Shown: piece after piece, positions 39,282-49,338 of the stretch
Layout of the letters: each line of letters begins with the position of its first letter
Numbering within the stretch: position 1 is the stretch's first letter
Source of the DNA: Paracoccus isoporae
GTDB taxonomy: Bacteria; Pseudomonadota; Alphaproteobacteria; Rhodobacterales; Rhodobacteraceae
DNA: 64,000 bases
NCBI RefSeq assembly: GCF_900101865.1
Contig: NZ_FNAH01000002.1
Location: forward strand, 1-64,000
Reading direction: 5' to 3'
Translations under genes and position numbers: made by a program
The notes under the pieces: model-generated
Told to the model about the DNA's origin: nothing
Databases searched by the model: none
What the model saw: the letters and a program-made list of their open reading frames with translations, nothing else

Positions 39282-39785
39282 TCAGGCCCGGGGGCGCGGC
39301 TCGTCCTCGGCCGGGCGGTCGGCGTAATGTTCCACCAGCCGGCCCAGCAGTTTGAACAGCTTCTCGCGGTCGCGCTGCGGCAGGGGGGCCAGCAGATCCT
39401 CGCGCTGCGCGATCATCCGCTCGCGGACCTCGCGCCAGCGGCGCTCGCCCTGCGGGCTGAGCCGAAGCGCGTTGTAGCGCCGGTCGAATTTCGGCTTTTC
39501 CCGGATCACGTCGCCGCGCTGTTCCATCTCTGTCAGGATCTTCGTCACGGCCGATTTCTTCAGCACCACCGCGGCGGCGAGGTCGTTCTGCGAAATGCCG
39601 GGGTTGAGCCCGATCAGGCTGAGCAGCGCGACGCTGCCGCTCATCACGTCATGCTCGCGGTAAAAATCCGCATTGATCGAGCGCATATGCGCGGTCAGCA
39701 CACGCGACATGAAGGTCAGGTCGCGGGTCAGGAAGCCGAGCTGAATGCGGCCGTCAACAATGGAGAGGTCATCAATATCATACAT
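39282..39785 (-). CDS. MarR-family transcriptional regulator
   Basis: A 167-residue MarR-type dimeric winged-helix repressor. The DNA-binding region (about residues 55-115) reads GISQNDLAAAVVLKKSAVTKILTEMEQRGDVIREKPKFDRRYNALRLSPQGE in pieces, with the D-R wing motif. It may control itself or the TRAP operon whose 3' end lies 387 bases upstream on the same strand. Ligand unknown. It is convergent with pdeM, so control of the repair cluster is less likely. Confidence 0.92.
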   Translation of the reverse strand: MYDIDDLSIVDGRIQLGFLTRDLTFMSRVLTAHMRSINADFYREHDVMSGSVALLSLIGLNPGISQNDLAAAVVLKKSAVTKILTEMEQRGDVIREKPKFDRRYNALRLSPQGERRWREVRERMIAQREDLLAPLPQRDREKLFKLLGRLVEHYADRPAEDEPRPRA

Positions 39786-40172
39786 GGAATGGCCTGCGCG
39801 TTTAATCGAACCAGCCGCGATAGCAGATGAAATTTTGTGCTAGAGAGGTAAGTTCGGAAGTCATTAGCTATCCCCGCAGTTAATGGGTTCCGTCACGCTT
39901 TCGTCAATTGGCCAGTTTCAGATCAGCCGTTTTTCGCCAAGCTCGGAAAGGTTGTGGATCTTGCTCCAAAACAGGGGTTTTCAGGTCATTTACCGTTGAA
40001 TACTGAAATAAACTGCAACTGCAAGACGTAATTATCACTATGCATGCTCGCGTGTGCGCGCGGATTTGCAGACATAAGTAGAATCACTGCAATAAAAGTT
40101 GGCAGATAAGGCCATGCGAGGCGGGTCACGCATGGCGGGAAATTTCCGGTTGCCGGTAAGGGTTTGGGGAGG
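39786..40172. other. 387-base AT-rich gap between MarR and TRAP genes
   Basis: Clearly lower in G+C than the surroundings. It should contain the marR promoter (minus strand). Short open frames occur on both strands but none has a ribosome-binding site or a recognisable product. No tRNA-like fold, terminator or long repeat was found; an alternating CG-rich tract (GCTCGCGTGTGCGCGCG) lies at about 40047-40063. Confidence 0.5.
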
Positions 40173-42344
40173 TCAGCGCCGCTGCAGCAGATACAGCAGC
40201 GCGGCAATCGCCAGCCCGATGGAATCGGTGATCCAGCCCCCGGCGATCATGCTCAGCCCCGCCAGCAGCAGCCCCGCGCGGACCGCCGGGTTGGCGCGCC
40301 CCATGAACCAGCCCTGCACGGCGCAGGACAGCAGATAGACCCCGATCACCGCGGTGGTGGCGACATGGGCGATCTCCGGCCAGCTTCCCTGCAGCAGCAT
40401 CGCCGGCGAGAAGAAGAACATATAGGGGACTACGAAGGCCGCCAGCCCGATGCGGAAACTCTCCATGCTGGTCTTGACCGGGTCGGACCCGGCCAGGGCC
40501 GAGCCGGCATAGGAGGCGAGCGCCACCGGCGGGGTGATGGCCGACATCACCGCGAAATAGAAGATGAACAGATGCGCCACGAGGGGCTGGACGCCCAGGT
40601 TGATGACGCCCGGCGCGATGACGCTGGCGGCCACCGCGTAGGCGGCGGTGGTGGGCATCCCCATGCCGAGGATGATCGAGACCACCATCGCGAAGAACAG
40701 CGCCAGGATCTGGCTCTGATCGGCGAGCGCCAGCAGCACCGTCGAGAACCGCGAGCCGATCCCGGTCAGGGCGATGACGCCCACGATGATCCCCGCCGTG
40801 GCGCAGACCGCCACCAGTTGCAGCACCATGCGCGCGCCATTGTCGAGCGCGTGGAAGAATTGCCGCGGCCCCATCTTGTGCGGGGTCAGCCAGGACACCA
40901 CCGCGGCCGTCGCCATGGCCAGCGTGCCGCAGCGGATCACCGAATAACCGGCGAACAGCGCATAGATCAGCACCACGATGGGGCTGAACAGATAGATCTG
41001 CCTGAGCAGCGCATCCAGTTTCGGCAATTCGTTGCGGGGCAGGCCGGTCATGTTCAGCCGCTGCGCAGCCAGATCGACCATGAAATAGACCGAGATGAAA
41101 TACAGGATCGCCGGAATGATCGCCGCATAGACGATCTCCATATAGGCGATGCCGGTGATTTCGGCCATGATGAAGGCGCCAGCCCCCATGATCGGCGGCA
41201 TGATCTGCCCGCCGGTGGAGGCGGCGGCCTCGACCGAGGCGGCGGTTTGCGGGCGATAGCCGACGCGCTTCATCATCGGAATGGTCAGCGCGCCGGTGGC
41301 CACGACATTGCCCGCCGAGGTGCCGTTGATCATGCCCATCAGGCCCGAGGCGAAGATCGCCACCTTGGCCGGCCCGCCGCGGCGATGCCCGGCCGCCGCG
41401 AAGGCCAGCTTGACGAAATACTCGCCCACGCGGGTGGTTTGCAGGAAGGCGGCGAACACCACGAAGAGGATGATATAGGTCGAGGAGATGGCGATCGGCG
41501 CGCTGAGGATGCCGTTATCGGTGTAGATATAGGAAAAGAACCGTTTCGCGTCATAGCCGCGATGGGTGAAGATGCCTGGCAGCCACGGCCCAAGGAACGC
41601 ATAGGCCACGAAGATCGAGGCGATGATGACAAGCGCCAGCCCCGCCAGCCGCCGGGTCAGCTCCAAGATCAGCATCACCCCGGCCACCGCCGCCCACATA
41701 TCGGCGGGCAGGGCCATCGGCATCCCGGCCCGAAGCTGCAATTGCGGCGCGAAATGGATCAGATAGGCGGTGGAGGCCACCGCCGCCAGCCCCAGCAGAA
41801 TGTCCCCCGGCTCGAAGCTGTGACGGGTCCGGTCCGGCCAGATCCAGCCATGCAGGATGGCAAGCGCCGTGCCGAGACACAGCGGGATGCCGAAGGCCCG
41901 CATCGCCCAGCCGGGCGGGATCGGCTCGCCCATCACCCGCGCCCCGATCCAGATCGCCGCGACTGAGACCAGCCCGCTGATGATGCCGGAGGCCGCCAGC
42001 CCCAGCACCGCCACCGAGAGCGGGCTGCGGCGCGTGTCGCTCGCCCCTTCGCCAAAGCTCGCCGCGCCGTAGAGCAGGAACCCCAGCAGCAGCCCGCCGC
42101 CGACATGGATGAGCCGGTAGGTCCAGGTCTCCAGCGGGTAGAGATTCATCACCAGCAGGTGAAACAGCGTGTAGCCCGCGCAGAGACCGGCGATGAGCCA
42201 GTGGCGATAGCCGGTGAAATCACGCAGGTTGTCGGCCGCCGGTTCGGCATCGACATGGGCGCGGGCGGTTTCCTCCTCGATCAGCGAGGTGGCGCGATCG
42301 CGCGGCACTTCGGCACGCGGGGGCGGCGCGGCGGGATGGGTCAT
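40173..42344 (-). CDS. TRAP transporter fused permease (4TM/12TM)
   Basis: A 723-residue inner-membrane protein in which the small DctQ-like and the large DctM-like TRAP subunits are fused. About 16-18 hydrophobic helices are visible; the DctM part has GLMGMINGTSAGNVVATGALTIPMMKRVGY, AASTGGQIMPPIMGAGAFIMAEI and GMGMPTTAAYA. Cytoplasmic residues 1-40 are hydrophilic. It works with the TAXI binding protein encoded upstream to import an organic acid or similar solute with sodium or protons. Confidence 0.95.
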   Translation of the reverse strand: MTHPAAPPPRAEVPRDRATSLIEEETARAHVDAEPAADNLRDFTGYRHWLIAGLCAGYTLFHLLVMNLYPLETWTYRLIHVGGGLLLGFLLYGAASFGEGASDTRRSPLSVAVLGLAASGIISGLVSVAAIWIGARVMGEPIPPGWAMRAFGIPLCLGTALAILHGWIWPDRTRHSFEPGDILLGLAAVASTAYLIHFAPQLQLRAGMPMALPADMWAAVAGVMLILELTRRLAGLALVIIASIFVAYAFLGPWLPGIFTHRGYDAKRFFSYIYTDNGILSAPIAISSTYIILFVVFAAFLQTTRVGEYFVKLAFAAAGHRRGGPAKVAIFASGLMGMINGTSAGNVVATGALTIPMMKRVGYRPQTAASVEAAASTGGQIMPPIMGAGAFIMAEITGIAYMEIVYAAIIPAILYFISVYFMVDLAAQRLNMTGLPRNELPKLDALLRQIYLFSPIVVLIYALFAGYSVIRCGTLAMATAAVVSWLTPHKMGPRQFFHALDNGARMVLQLVAVCATAGIIVGVIALTGIGSRFSTVLLALADQSQILALFFAMVVSIILGMGMPTTAAYAVAASVIAPGVINLGVQPLVAHLFIFYFAVMSAITPPVALASYAGSALAGSDPVKTSMESFRIGLAAFVVPYMFFFSPAMLLQGSWPEIAHVATTAVIGVYLLSCAVQGWFMGRANPAVRAGLLLAGLSMIAGGWITDSIGLAIAALLYLLQRR

Positions 42345-42381
42345 CTGCTCTCGATCTCATGCGGGACGTCGGAAAAGGGAT

Positions 42382-42411
42382 GCGGGCGGGCCGGGGTCCG
42401 GCCACGCCCGC
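42382..42411 (-). promoter_or_regulatory. Hairpin between the TAXI binding protein and the TRAP permease
   Basis: GCGGGCG (42382-42388) pairs with CGCCCGC (42405-42411) and GGCCGG (42389-42394) with CCGGCC (42398-42403), with one bulged base. On the minus strand TTTT follows after a short spacer, so it may attenuate read-through into the permease gene. Confidence 0.6.
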
Positions 42412-42430
42412 GAGGCGTCGCTACGCCAGC

Positions 42431-43402
42431 CTATTTCAGCTCGTCCGCGATCTCGTGGCCGTTTTCCTCGAACCACCGCACCGCGCCGGGATGGAACGGG
42501 ATGACCGTGTTCATCCCCACATTCTCCGGCAGGGTTTCCTTGGCGGCGGCGTGGTTCGTCACCATGCGGTCATGGTTCTCCATCGCGAGCGCCGTCAGCG
42601 CGTAGGCGAGGCTCTCGGGCATGTCCTGATGCACGATGGCGAAGTTCCACAGCGAGGTGGTCTGAAGATCGTCCGGCTGATCCTCATAGGTGTTGGCCGG
42701 AATGGTGAAGGGCGACATGGCCGGCGCGGTTTCCATCATCTGCGCCAGCGTCGCCTCGTCCATCGACAGGAAGCGGACATCGTTTTCCACCGCAAGCTGG
42801 GCATAGGCGCTTGTCGGCAGCCCGGCGGCATAGACGAAGGCGTCGATCATGCCGTCCTTGAGCTGGCCCGCCGTGTCCGACCCGCCGGCATAGCTGATCG
42901 TGGCGCCGGCATCGGTGTCCTCGAAGAAGCGCTCCCAATAGGTGGCCGACGTGCCGCCCTTCGGCCCGACGCCGATCCGCTTGCCCTTCAGATCCTCGAA
43001 GCTTTCAATGTCGGAACTGGCCAGCACCGCCGCCTGAAGCGGGGTCTGATACATCGGGAACAGCGCCCGGATATTCTCATGCGGAACGCCCGGCATCAGC
43101 GGGCTTTCCCCCCGCCACGCCTCATCCGCCGGGCCGAGCGTGACGAATCCCAGCTCATGCTCGCCGGTTTCGACCAGGGTGACGTTCTGGACCGGACCGC
43201 CGGTGATCTCGGTGCCGACATTGAGGCCCAGATCGGAACTGATCATCGCGCCGAAGCCGCTGCCATAGCCGAAATAGGTGCCGCCCTGGCTGGCGGTGGC
43301 GATGTTGATGCTGTCCGGCCAGCCCTCGCGATCCTCCTGCGCGGCGGCGGGCAGGGCGATTGCGGCGCAAAACGCCGCCAGCACGAAGCGGTGATAAGTC
43401 AT
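42431..43402 (-). CDS. TAXI-family TRAP transporter solute-binding protein
   Basis: A 323-residue periplasmic protein. A signal peptide (MTYHRFVLAAFCAAIALPAA, cleavage near AAA-QED) precedes a TAXI-type domain: SINIATASQGGTYFGYGSGFG, ITGGPVQNVTLVETGEHELGFV and KRIGVGPKGGTSATYWERF. The start at 43402 is clear because GAGGAGGAAC lies just upstream; the frame is open beyond but not coding. It is the first gene of a two-gene TRAP operon. Confidence 0.94.
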   Translation of the reverse strand: MTYHRFVLAAFCAAIALPAAAQEDREGWPDSINIATASQGGTYFGYGSGFGAMISSDLGLNVGTEITGGPVQNVTLVETGEHELGFVTLGPADEAWRGESPLMPGVPHENIRALFPMYQTPLQAAVLASSDIESFEDLKGKRIGVGPKGGTSATYWERFFEDTDAGATISYAGGSDTAGQLKDGMIDAFVYAAGLPTSAYAQLAVENDVRFLSMDEATLAQMMETAPAMSPFTIPANTYEDQPDDLQTTSLWNFAIVHQDMPESLAYALTALAMENHDRMVTNHAAAKETLPENVGMNTVIPFHPGAVRWFEENGHEIADELK

Positions 43403-43676
43403 GTGTTCCTCCTCGGTTGTGTGTCGGCAACCCTGCGCGGGGCGGCCGTTATCCCGCCAGCATGCAATGCGACATTCCATCCGACAATTAAAAAACTTCC
43501 GCAGCGTCCTATTGCCCGGCGCCGCTGCCCGTGCCGGACCGCGCGCCTTCGACAGGGAATATGCAAAGATGTCATTCGAGGCGCAGCTGCACTTGCATAA
43601 ACATATCAACTTGGGGCAACCTGTCGTCATTACGGATCCGTGAAATAGCGGACCATCGTCCAACAGGAGTGAGAGA

Positions 43677-45263
43677 ATGAGAAAATTGGTCGCGATCAGC
43701 GTGGCAGCAATGCTGATGGGGTCTGCCGCATCGGCCGCCAACCTGGTCTATTGCTCGGAAGGCTCGCCGGAGGGATTCGACCCGGCGCTGTATACCTCGG
43801 GCACGACGTTCGATGCCTCGTCCCGCAATGTCTATGACCGCCTGGTGCATTTCGTCCACGGCGAGACAGAAATCGAGCCGGGTCTGGCCGAAAGCTGGGA
43901 CGTCAGCGAGGACGGGCTGGAATACACGTTCAAGCTGCGTGAAGGCGTGAAATTCCACACCACCGATTATTTCACCCCGACGCGCGACATGAACGCCGAT
44001 GACGTGATCTTCAGCCTGACCCGCCAGGGCGAGGATGGCGGCGAGTATCACAACATGACCGACGGCGCGAGCTACGAGTATTTCAACTCCATGTCGATGC
44101 CGGACCTGATCGAGTCGGTCGAGAAGGTCGATGACCTGACCGTCAAGATCACCCTGACCCGCCCGGAATCGCCCATGCTGGCGAACCTGGCGATGTCCTT
44201 CGCCTCCATCGGGTCCAAGGAATATGCCGACAACCTGATCGAGGCCGGCACGCCGGAGCTGTTCAACCAGCAGCCGATCGGCACCGGCCCGTTCAAATTC
44301 GTCGCCTATCAGAAGGACGCGGTGATCCGTTACGCCCGCAATGACGAATACTGGCGCGAGCCGGCGGCGATCGAGAACCTTGTGTTCGCGATCACGCCCG
44401 ACGCCTCGGTCCGCTATCAGAAGCTGCGGGCGGGGGAATGCCATGTCATGCCCTATCCGAACCCGGCCGATCTGGAAGCGATGAAGTCGGACGAGAACAT
44501 CAACGTGGTCAGCCAGGAAGGGCTGAATGTCGGCTATCTGGCCTACAACACCCAGATGGAGCCGTTCGACGACCCGGCGGTGCGCAAGGCGCTGAACATG
44601 GCCATCGACAAGCAGGCCATCGTGGACGGCATCTTCCAGGGCGCGGGCAGCGTGGCGAAGAACCCGATCCCGCCGACCATGTGGTCCTATAACGACGCGA
44701 TCGAGGATGATCCCTATGATCCCGAGGCGGCGCGTGCGGCGCTTGAGGAGGCCGGGGTCACCGATCTGTCGATGAGCATCTGGGCCATGCCTGTGCAGCG
44801 CCCCTATAACCCCAATGCCCGCCGCATGGCCGAGATGATCCAGGCCGATCTTTCGGAAATCGGGGTGGATGCGGATATCGTCTCCTATGAATGGGGCGAG
44901 TATCTGGAACGCTCCAAATCCGAGGATCGCGACGGTGCCGTGCTGCTCGGCTGGACCGGCGATAATGGCGACCCGGACAACTTCCTCGCCGTGCTTCTGG
45001 GTTGCGACGGGGTGGGCAATGCCAACCGCGCGCAATGGTGCAACGAGGATTTCGAGAACCTGATCCAGCAGGCCAAGGTCGAATCCGATCAGGCCGAACG
45101 CACCCGGCTCTATGAAGAGGCGCAGGTCGTCTTCAAGGAGCAGGCGCCCTGGGCCACCATCGCGCATTCGGTGGTCAACGAGCCGATCAGCACCAAGGTG
45201 CAGGGCTACAAGATCGATCCCTTCGGCGGTCACGTCTTCTACGGCGTCAGCCTGACCGAATAA
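43677..45263 (+). CDS. dppA: Dipeptide ABC transporter, periplasmic binding protein
   Basis: A 528-residue SBP_bac_5 protein. Signal peptide MRKLVAISVAAMLMGSAASA, then NLVYCSEGSPEGFDPALYTSGT, which closely follows the DppA pattern. GAVLLGWTGDNGDPDNFL and NEDFENLIQQAK near the C-terminus are also typical. It starts a five-gene dpp operon, divergent from the TAXI gene with 274 bases between. A dipeptide or haem-type substrate is likely by homology. Confidence 0.93.
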   Translation: MRKLVAISVAAMLMGSAASAANLVYCSEGSPEGFDPALYTSGTTFDASSRNVYDRLVHFVHGETEIEPGLAESWDVSEDGLEYTFKLREGVKFHTTDYFTPTRDMNADDVIFSLTRQGEDGGEYHNMTDGASYEYFNSMSMPDLIESVEKVDDLTVKITLTRPESPMLANLAMSFASIGSKEYADNLIEAGTPELFNQQPIGTGPFKFVAYQKDAVIRYARNDEYWREPAAIENLVFAITPDASVRYQKLRAGECHVMPYPNPADLEAMKSDENINVVSQEGLNVGYLAYNTQMEPFDDPAVRKALNMAIDKQAIVDGIFQGAGSVAKNPIPPTMWSYNDAIEDDPYDPEAARAALEEAGVTDLSMSIWAMPVQRPYNPNARRMAEMIQADLSEIGVDADIVSYEWGEYLERSKSEDRDGAVLLGWTGDNGDPDNFLAVLLGCDGVGNANRAQWCNEDFENLIQQAKVESDQAERTRLYEEAQVVFKEQAPWATIAHSVVNEPISTKVQGYKIDPFGGHVFYGVSLTE

Positions 45264-45282
45264 GCCCTGAACCAGCTTTACG

Positions 45283-45320
45283 GCCGGGCGGCGCATCGCT
45301 GCCCGGCTGTTTCGTTTTTA
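45283..45320 (+). terminator. Terminator-like hairpin between dppA and dppB
   Basis: GCCGGGC (45283-45289) pairs with GCCCGGC (45301-45307), with an inner GCG/CGC pair, followed by TGTTTCGTTTTT. It is probably a partial terminator giving more binding protein than permease. Confidence 0.65.
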
Positions 45321-45345
45321 CGCCAAGCCCGGAACAGATCACCCG

Positions 45346-46353
45346 ATGCTGAGCTTCTTCATTCGTCGCCTAGGGACATTCGTGCCGACATTCATCGGTG
45401 TGACCGTCGTGGCCTTCGCCTTTATCCGCCTGCTGCCCGGCGATCCGATCCTGCTTCTGGCGGGCGAGCGCGGCGTCAGCGCCGAGCGCTACGAGATGCT
45501 GCAGGAACAGCTCGGCTTCAACCAGCCGATCTGGAAGCAGTATATCGATTACGTCGCCGGCATCTTTCAGGGCGATCTGGGCACCTCCTTCGTGACCAAG
45601 CGCCCGGTGCTGGACGAATTCATGGCGCTGTTCCCGGCCACGGTGGAATTGTCGCTCTGCGCGATCATCCTGGCCACGATCATCGGCATTCCGGCCGGTG
45701 TCATCGCCGCGGTGAACCGGGGAAAATTCTTCGATCAGGCGCTGATGTCGACGGCGCTTGTGGGGTATTCGATGCCGATCTTCTGGTGGGCGCTGCTGCT
45801 GATCATCGTGTTTTCCGGCAATCTCGGCTGGACGCCGGTGTCGGGCCGGATCGGGCTGATGTATTTCTTCGACACGCCGACCGGCTTCATGCTGATCGAC
45901 AGCCTGCTGTCGGGTCAGCCCGGTGCGTTCCGCTCGGCCGCGGCGCATCTGATCCTGCCCACCGTGGCGCTGGCGACGATCCCGCTGGCCGTGATCGCGC
46001 GCCAGACACGTTCCGCCATGCTGGAGGTGCTGGGCGAAGATTACGTCCGCACCGCCCGCGCCAAGGGCATGTCGCCCTTGCGCGTCAACGGCATCCACGC
46101 GCTGCGCAATGCCATGATCCCGGTCATCACCGTGATCGGGCTGTCGGTGGGCACGCTGCTGGCCGGCGCCATCCTGACCGAGACGATCTTCTCCTGGCCG
46201 GGCATCGGCAAATGGATGGTCGATTCCATCTTCCGCCGCGACTACCAGGTCGTGCAGGGCGGGCTGCTCCTGATCGCGCTCGTGGTGATGATCGTCAATT
46301 TGATCGTCGATCTGCTCTACGGTCTCTTCAATCCCAAGATCCGAAAGGGCTGA
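45346..46353 (+). CDS. dppB: Dipeptide ABC transporter, permease
   Basis: A 335-residue permease with six hydrophobic helices. It begins MLSFFIRRLGTFVPTFIGVTV, shows LGFNQPIWKQY, and has the C-terminal EAA-type loop EDYVRTARAKGMSPLRVNGIHALRNAMIP. It pairs with DppC. Three bases separate it from dppC. Confidence 0.95.
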   Translation: MLSFFIRRLGTFVPTFIGVTVVAFAFIRLLPGDPILLLAGERGVSAERYEMLQEQLGFNQPIWKQYIDYVAGIFQGDLGTSFVTKRPVLDEFMALFPATVELSLCAIILATIIGIPAGVIAAVNRGKFFDQALMSTALVGYSMPIFWWALLLIIVFSGNLGWTPVSGRIGLMYFFDTPTGFMLIDSLLSGQPGAFRSAAAHLILPTVALATIPLAVIARQTRSAMLEVLGEDYVRTARAKGMSPLRVNGIHALRNAMIPVITVIGLSVGTLLAGAILTETIFSWPGIGKWMVDSIFRRDYQVVQGGLLLIALVVMIVNLIVDLLYGLFNPKIRKG

Positions 46354-46356
46354 GCC

Positions 46357-47271
46357 ATGACCGATACTGCCAGCCAATCAGCCAGCCCCGCCACCACCCC
46401 GACCGCGCCGCCCTCGCGGCTGCGGGAATTCTGGTCCTCCTTCAAGGAAAACCGCGGCGCGGTGGTCGGGCTGTTCGTGTTCCTGGCCTTCCTGCTGGTC
46501 GCGGCTCTCGCCCCGATCCTCGCGCCTTACGCGCCGGATGCGCAGTATCGCGACGCACTGCTGGTGCCGCCCTTCTGGCAGGATGGCGGCTCGACCCGGT
46601 TCCTGCTGGGCACCGATGCGCTTGGGCGCGACCTGCTGTCGCGGCTGATCTATGGCGCGCGCTTCTCCTTCTTCATCGGGGTTCTGGTCGTCACCATCGC
46701 CACCACCTGCGGCGTGTTGCTGGGCGTGATTGCGGGGTTTGCGCCGCGCATCATCGACACGCTCATCATGCGGCTGATGGATATCGTGCTGTCCTTCCCG
46801 AGCCTGCTTCTGGCGCTCGTGCTGGTGGCGATCCTGGGGCCGAGCCTGCTGAACGCGATGATCGCCATCGCCGTCGTGCTGCAACCGCATTTCGTGCGCC
46901 TGACCCGCGCGGCTGTCCTGTCCGAGCGGTCGAAGGATTACGTCACCGCCGCGCGCATCGCCGGCGGGCGGCCCTTGCGGATCATGTTCAAGACCGTGCT
47001 GCCCAACTGCCTCGCCCCGATCATCGTGCAGGCGGCGCTGTCGTTTTCGACCGCCGTTCTGGACACGGCGGCCCTGGGCTTTCTGGGCATGGGCGCGCAG
47101 CCGCCCACGCCGGAATGGGGCACGATGCTGGCCGAGGCGCGGGAGTTCATCCTGCGCGCCTGGTGGGTGGTGACCTTCCCCGGGCTGTGCATCCTGATCA
47201 CCGTGCTGGCCATCAACCTGATGGGCGACGGTCTGCGCGATGCGCTCGATCCGAAACTGAAGCGGAGCTGA
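46357..47271 (+). CDS. dppC: Dipeptide ABC transporter, permease
   Basis: A 304-residue permease. The N-terminal OppC-type segment (FKENRGAVVGLFVFLAFLLVA) is followed by LLGTDALGRDLLSRLIYGARFS and the EAA-type loop DYVTAARIAGGRPLRIMFKTVLPN. It lies 4 bases before dppD. Confidence 0.95.
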   Translation: MTDTASQSASPATTPTAPPSRLREFWSSFKENRGAVVGLFVFLAFLLVAALAPILAPYAPDAQYRDALLVPPFWQDGGSTRFLLGTDALGRDLLSRLIYGARFSFFIGVLVVTIATTCGVLLGVIAGFAPRIIDTLIMRLMDIVLSFPSLLLALVLVAILGPSLLNAMIAIAVVLQPHFVRLTRAAVLSERSKDYVTAARIAGGRPLRIMFKTVLPNCLAPIIVQAALSFSTAVLDTAALGFLGMGAQPPTPEWGTMLAEAREFILRAWWVVTFPGLCILITVLAINLMGDGLRDALDPKLKRS

Positions 47272-47275
47272 TCCC

Positions 47276-48265
47276 ATGTCGCTACTGGAAATCCGCAATC
47301 TCAGCGTCGATTTCGCCACCAGCTCGGGCCAGTTCCGAGCAGTGGACGGGGTGGATGTCACCGTCGATGAGGGCGATCTGCTGGCCATCGTGGGCGAATC
47401 CGGCTCGGGCAAGTCGGTCTCGATGCTGGCGCTGATGGGGCTGCTGCCCTGGACGGCCACGGTCACCGCCGACAAGATGGAGTTTGACGGCCATGATCTG
47501 CGCCGCCTCTCGGGTCGGGCGCGGCGGCGGATCATCGGGCGCGACATCTCGATGATCTTTCAGGAGCCGATGTCGTCGCTGAACCCCGCCTTCACCGTTG
47601 GCTGGCAGATCAAGGAAAGCCTGCGCAAACATACCAGCCTGAGCCGCAGCCAGCGGCAGGACCGCGCGGTGGAACTGATGCGGCAGGTCGGCATTCCCGC
47701 CCCGGAAAAACGGCTGAGCGCCTATCCTCATCAGCTCTCCGGCGGGATGAGCCAGCGGGCGATGATCGCGATCGCGCTCGCCTGCCGCCCGAAGCTGCTG
47801 ATCGCGGATGAACCGACAACGGCGCTCGACGTGACCATTCAGGCCCAGATCCTCGAATTGCTGACTGGTTTGCAGGAAGACACCGGCATGGCGATGGTGC
47901 TGATCACCCATGACATGGGGGTGGTCGCGGAAACCGTCGAACGGGTGCAGGTGCAATATGCCGGCCAGCGGGTGGAGCTGCAGGAGGTGCAGGGGCTGTT
48001 CGACGATCCGCACCACCCCTATACCGCCGCGCTTCTGGCCGCGCTTCCCGAACGCGCGACGGAGCGCAAGCTGCCCACCATTCCCGGCGTCGTGCCGGGT
48101 CAGTTCGACCGCCCGGCGGGCTGTCTGTTTTCGCCGCGCTGCCAATTCGCAGATGCGCGCTGCAAGGCCGAGCGCCCGGTCCCGGCCGGGCCCGCCATGG
48201 GCCATGCGCTGTGCCATTACCCGCTGTCCCACGGCCATCCCACCGGCAAGGAGACCGCCGCATGA
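47276..48265 (+). CDS. dppD: Dipeptide ABC transporter, ATPase
   Basis: A 329-residue ABC ATPase. Walker A is GESGSGKS, signature LSGGMSQR, Walker [13 protein letters not shown] and H-loop ITHDMGV. The C-terminal oligopeptide-type extension has cysteines ([13 protein letters not shown] and CHY) that bind an iron-sulphur cluster in the Dpp/Opp D subunits. Its stop overlaps the dppF start. Confidence 0.95.
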   Translation: MSLLEIRNLSVDFATSSGQFRAVDGVDVTVDEGDLLAIVGESGSGKSVSMLALMGLLPWTATVTADKMEFDGHDLRRLSGRARRRIIGRDISMIFQEPMSSLNPAFTVGWQIKESLRKHTSLSRSQRQDRAVELMRQVGIPAPEKRLSAYPHQLSGGMSQRAMIAIALACRPKLLIADEPTTALDVTIQAQILELLTGLQEDTGMAMVLITHDMGVVAETVERVQVQYAGQRVELQEVQGLFDDPHHPYTAALLAALPERATERKLPTIPGVVPGQFDRPAGCLFSPRCQFADARCKAERPVPAGPAMGHALCHYPLSHGHPTGKETAA

Positions 48266-49263
48266 GCGCCCCCGTCCTGACCGCCAGCAATCTGAAACGC
48301 CATTACGAGGTCAAGGGCGGCTTCATGCAGCCCGCCGCCACGCTGCGCGCGCTTGACGGGGCGAGCTTCACGCTCACGCCGGGCAAGACGCTGGCCGTGG
48401 TGGGCGAATCCGGCTCCGGCAAATCGACGCTGGCGCGCGTCGTGACCATGATCGAGCCGCCGACCGAGGGCGAGCTGGTCATTGGCGGCAAGAAGATCGG
48501 GCCAGAGGGGGCGAGCCGCGACCGCGACCTGCGCGCCATGGTTCAGATCGTGTTCCAGGATCCCTACGGCAGCCTGAACCCGCGCCAGACCATCGGTCAG
48601 ACGCTGATGGAGCCGCTGCTGCTGAACCGCCCCGAGATCGACCGCAAGGAGCGTGACCGCCGCGCCCGTGACATGCTGTCCATGGTCGGACTGCGGCCCG
48701 AGCATTTCGACCGCTACCCGCATATGTTCTCGGGCGGGCAGCGGCAGCGCGTGGCGGTCGCCCGCGCGCTGATGCTGGAGCCGAAGATCCTCGTGCTCGA
48801 CGAACCCGTCTCGGCGCTCGATCTGTCGATTCAAAGCCAGGTGCTGAACCTGCTGATGGATATTCAGGAGCGGATGGATCTGGCCTATCTGTTCATCAGC
48901 CATGACCTGTCCGTGGTGCGCCATATCGCCGACGAGGTGATGGTGATCTATCTGGGCGAGCCGGTGGAGATGGGGCCGAAGGATGTGATCTTCGACGCCC
49001 CGCGCCACCCCTATACCAAGGCGCTGATGTCGGCGACGCCGATGGCTGATCCCTCGGACCGCAAGGAGCGGATCAAGCTGGAGGGCGAGCTGCCCTCTCC
49101 CATGGCGAAACCCGAAGGATGCCCGTTCAACCCGCGCTGCTGGCGCCGCCAGGAGATCTGCCTGAGCGTCGAGCCGGAGTTGCAGGGCGGTAATCCGGCG
49201 GGGGGCGGACATTGCTTCGCCTGCCACAACCCGGTGCCGGAGGATGAGACCGCCGCGGCGTGA
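48262..49263 (+). CDS. dppF: Dipeptide ABC transporter, ATPase
   Basis: A 333-residue ABC ATPase partner of DppD. Walker A is GESGSGKST, signature FSGGQRQR, Walker B ILVLDEPVSALD, H-loop ISHDLSV; the C-terminal Cys motif is GCPFNPRCWRRQEIC. ATG 48262 overlaps the dppD stop (ATGA) and excludes an upstream in-frame ATG at 48211. It is the last gene of the dpp operon. Confidence 0.95.
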   Translation: MSAPVLTASNLKRHYEVKGGFMQPAATLRALDGASFTLTPGKTLAVVGESGSGKSTLARVVTMIEPPTEGELVIGGKKIGPEGASRDRDLRAMVQIVFQDPYGSLNPRQTIGQTLMEPLLLNRPEIDRKERDRRARDMLSMVGLRPEHFDRYPHMFSGGQRQRVAVARALMLEPKILVLDEPVSALDLSIQSQVLNLLMDIQERMDLAYLFISHDLSVVRHIADEVMVIYLGEPVEMGPKDVIFDAPRHPYTKALMSATPMADPSDRKERIKLEGELPSPMAKPEGCPFNPRCWRRQEICLSVEPELQGGNPAGGGHCFACHNPVPEDETAAA

Positions 49264-49338
49264 TCAGGCGATGCGCCGCGCCGCCGCATTTCAACGGGCT
49301 GGCTTGACGGCCCGGCCCCGGCGCGGCAATCACAAGCC

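Noticed and set aside
39986-40207. 73-codon minus-strand frame in the MarR/TRAP gap
   Set aside because: It overlaps the 3' end of the TRAP gene, has odd Cys/Pro composition, and shows no ribosome-binding site or homologue known to me.
40164-41966. 600-codon plus-strand frame across the TRAP permease
   Set aside because: Antisense shadow of a clear 16-18 helix permease; its composition (His/Arg/Asp/Gln) is typical of such shadows.
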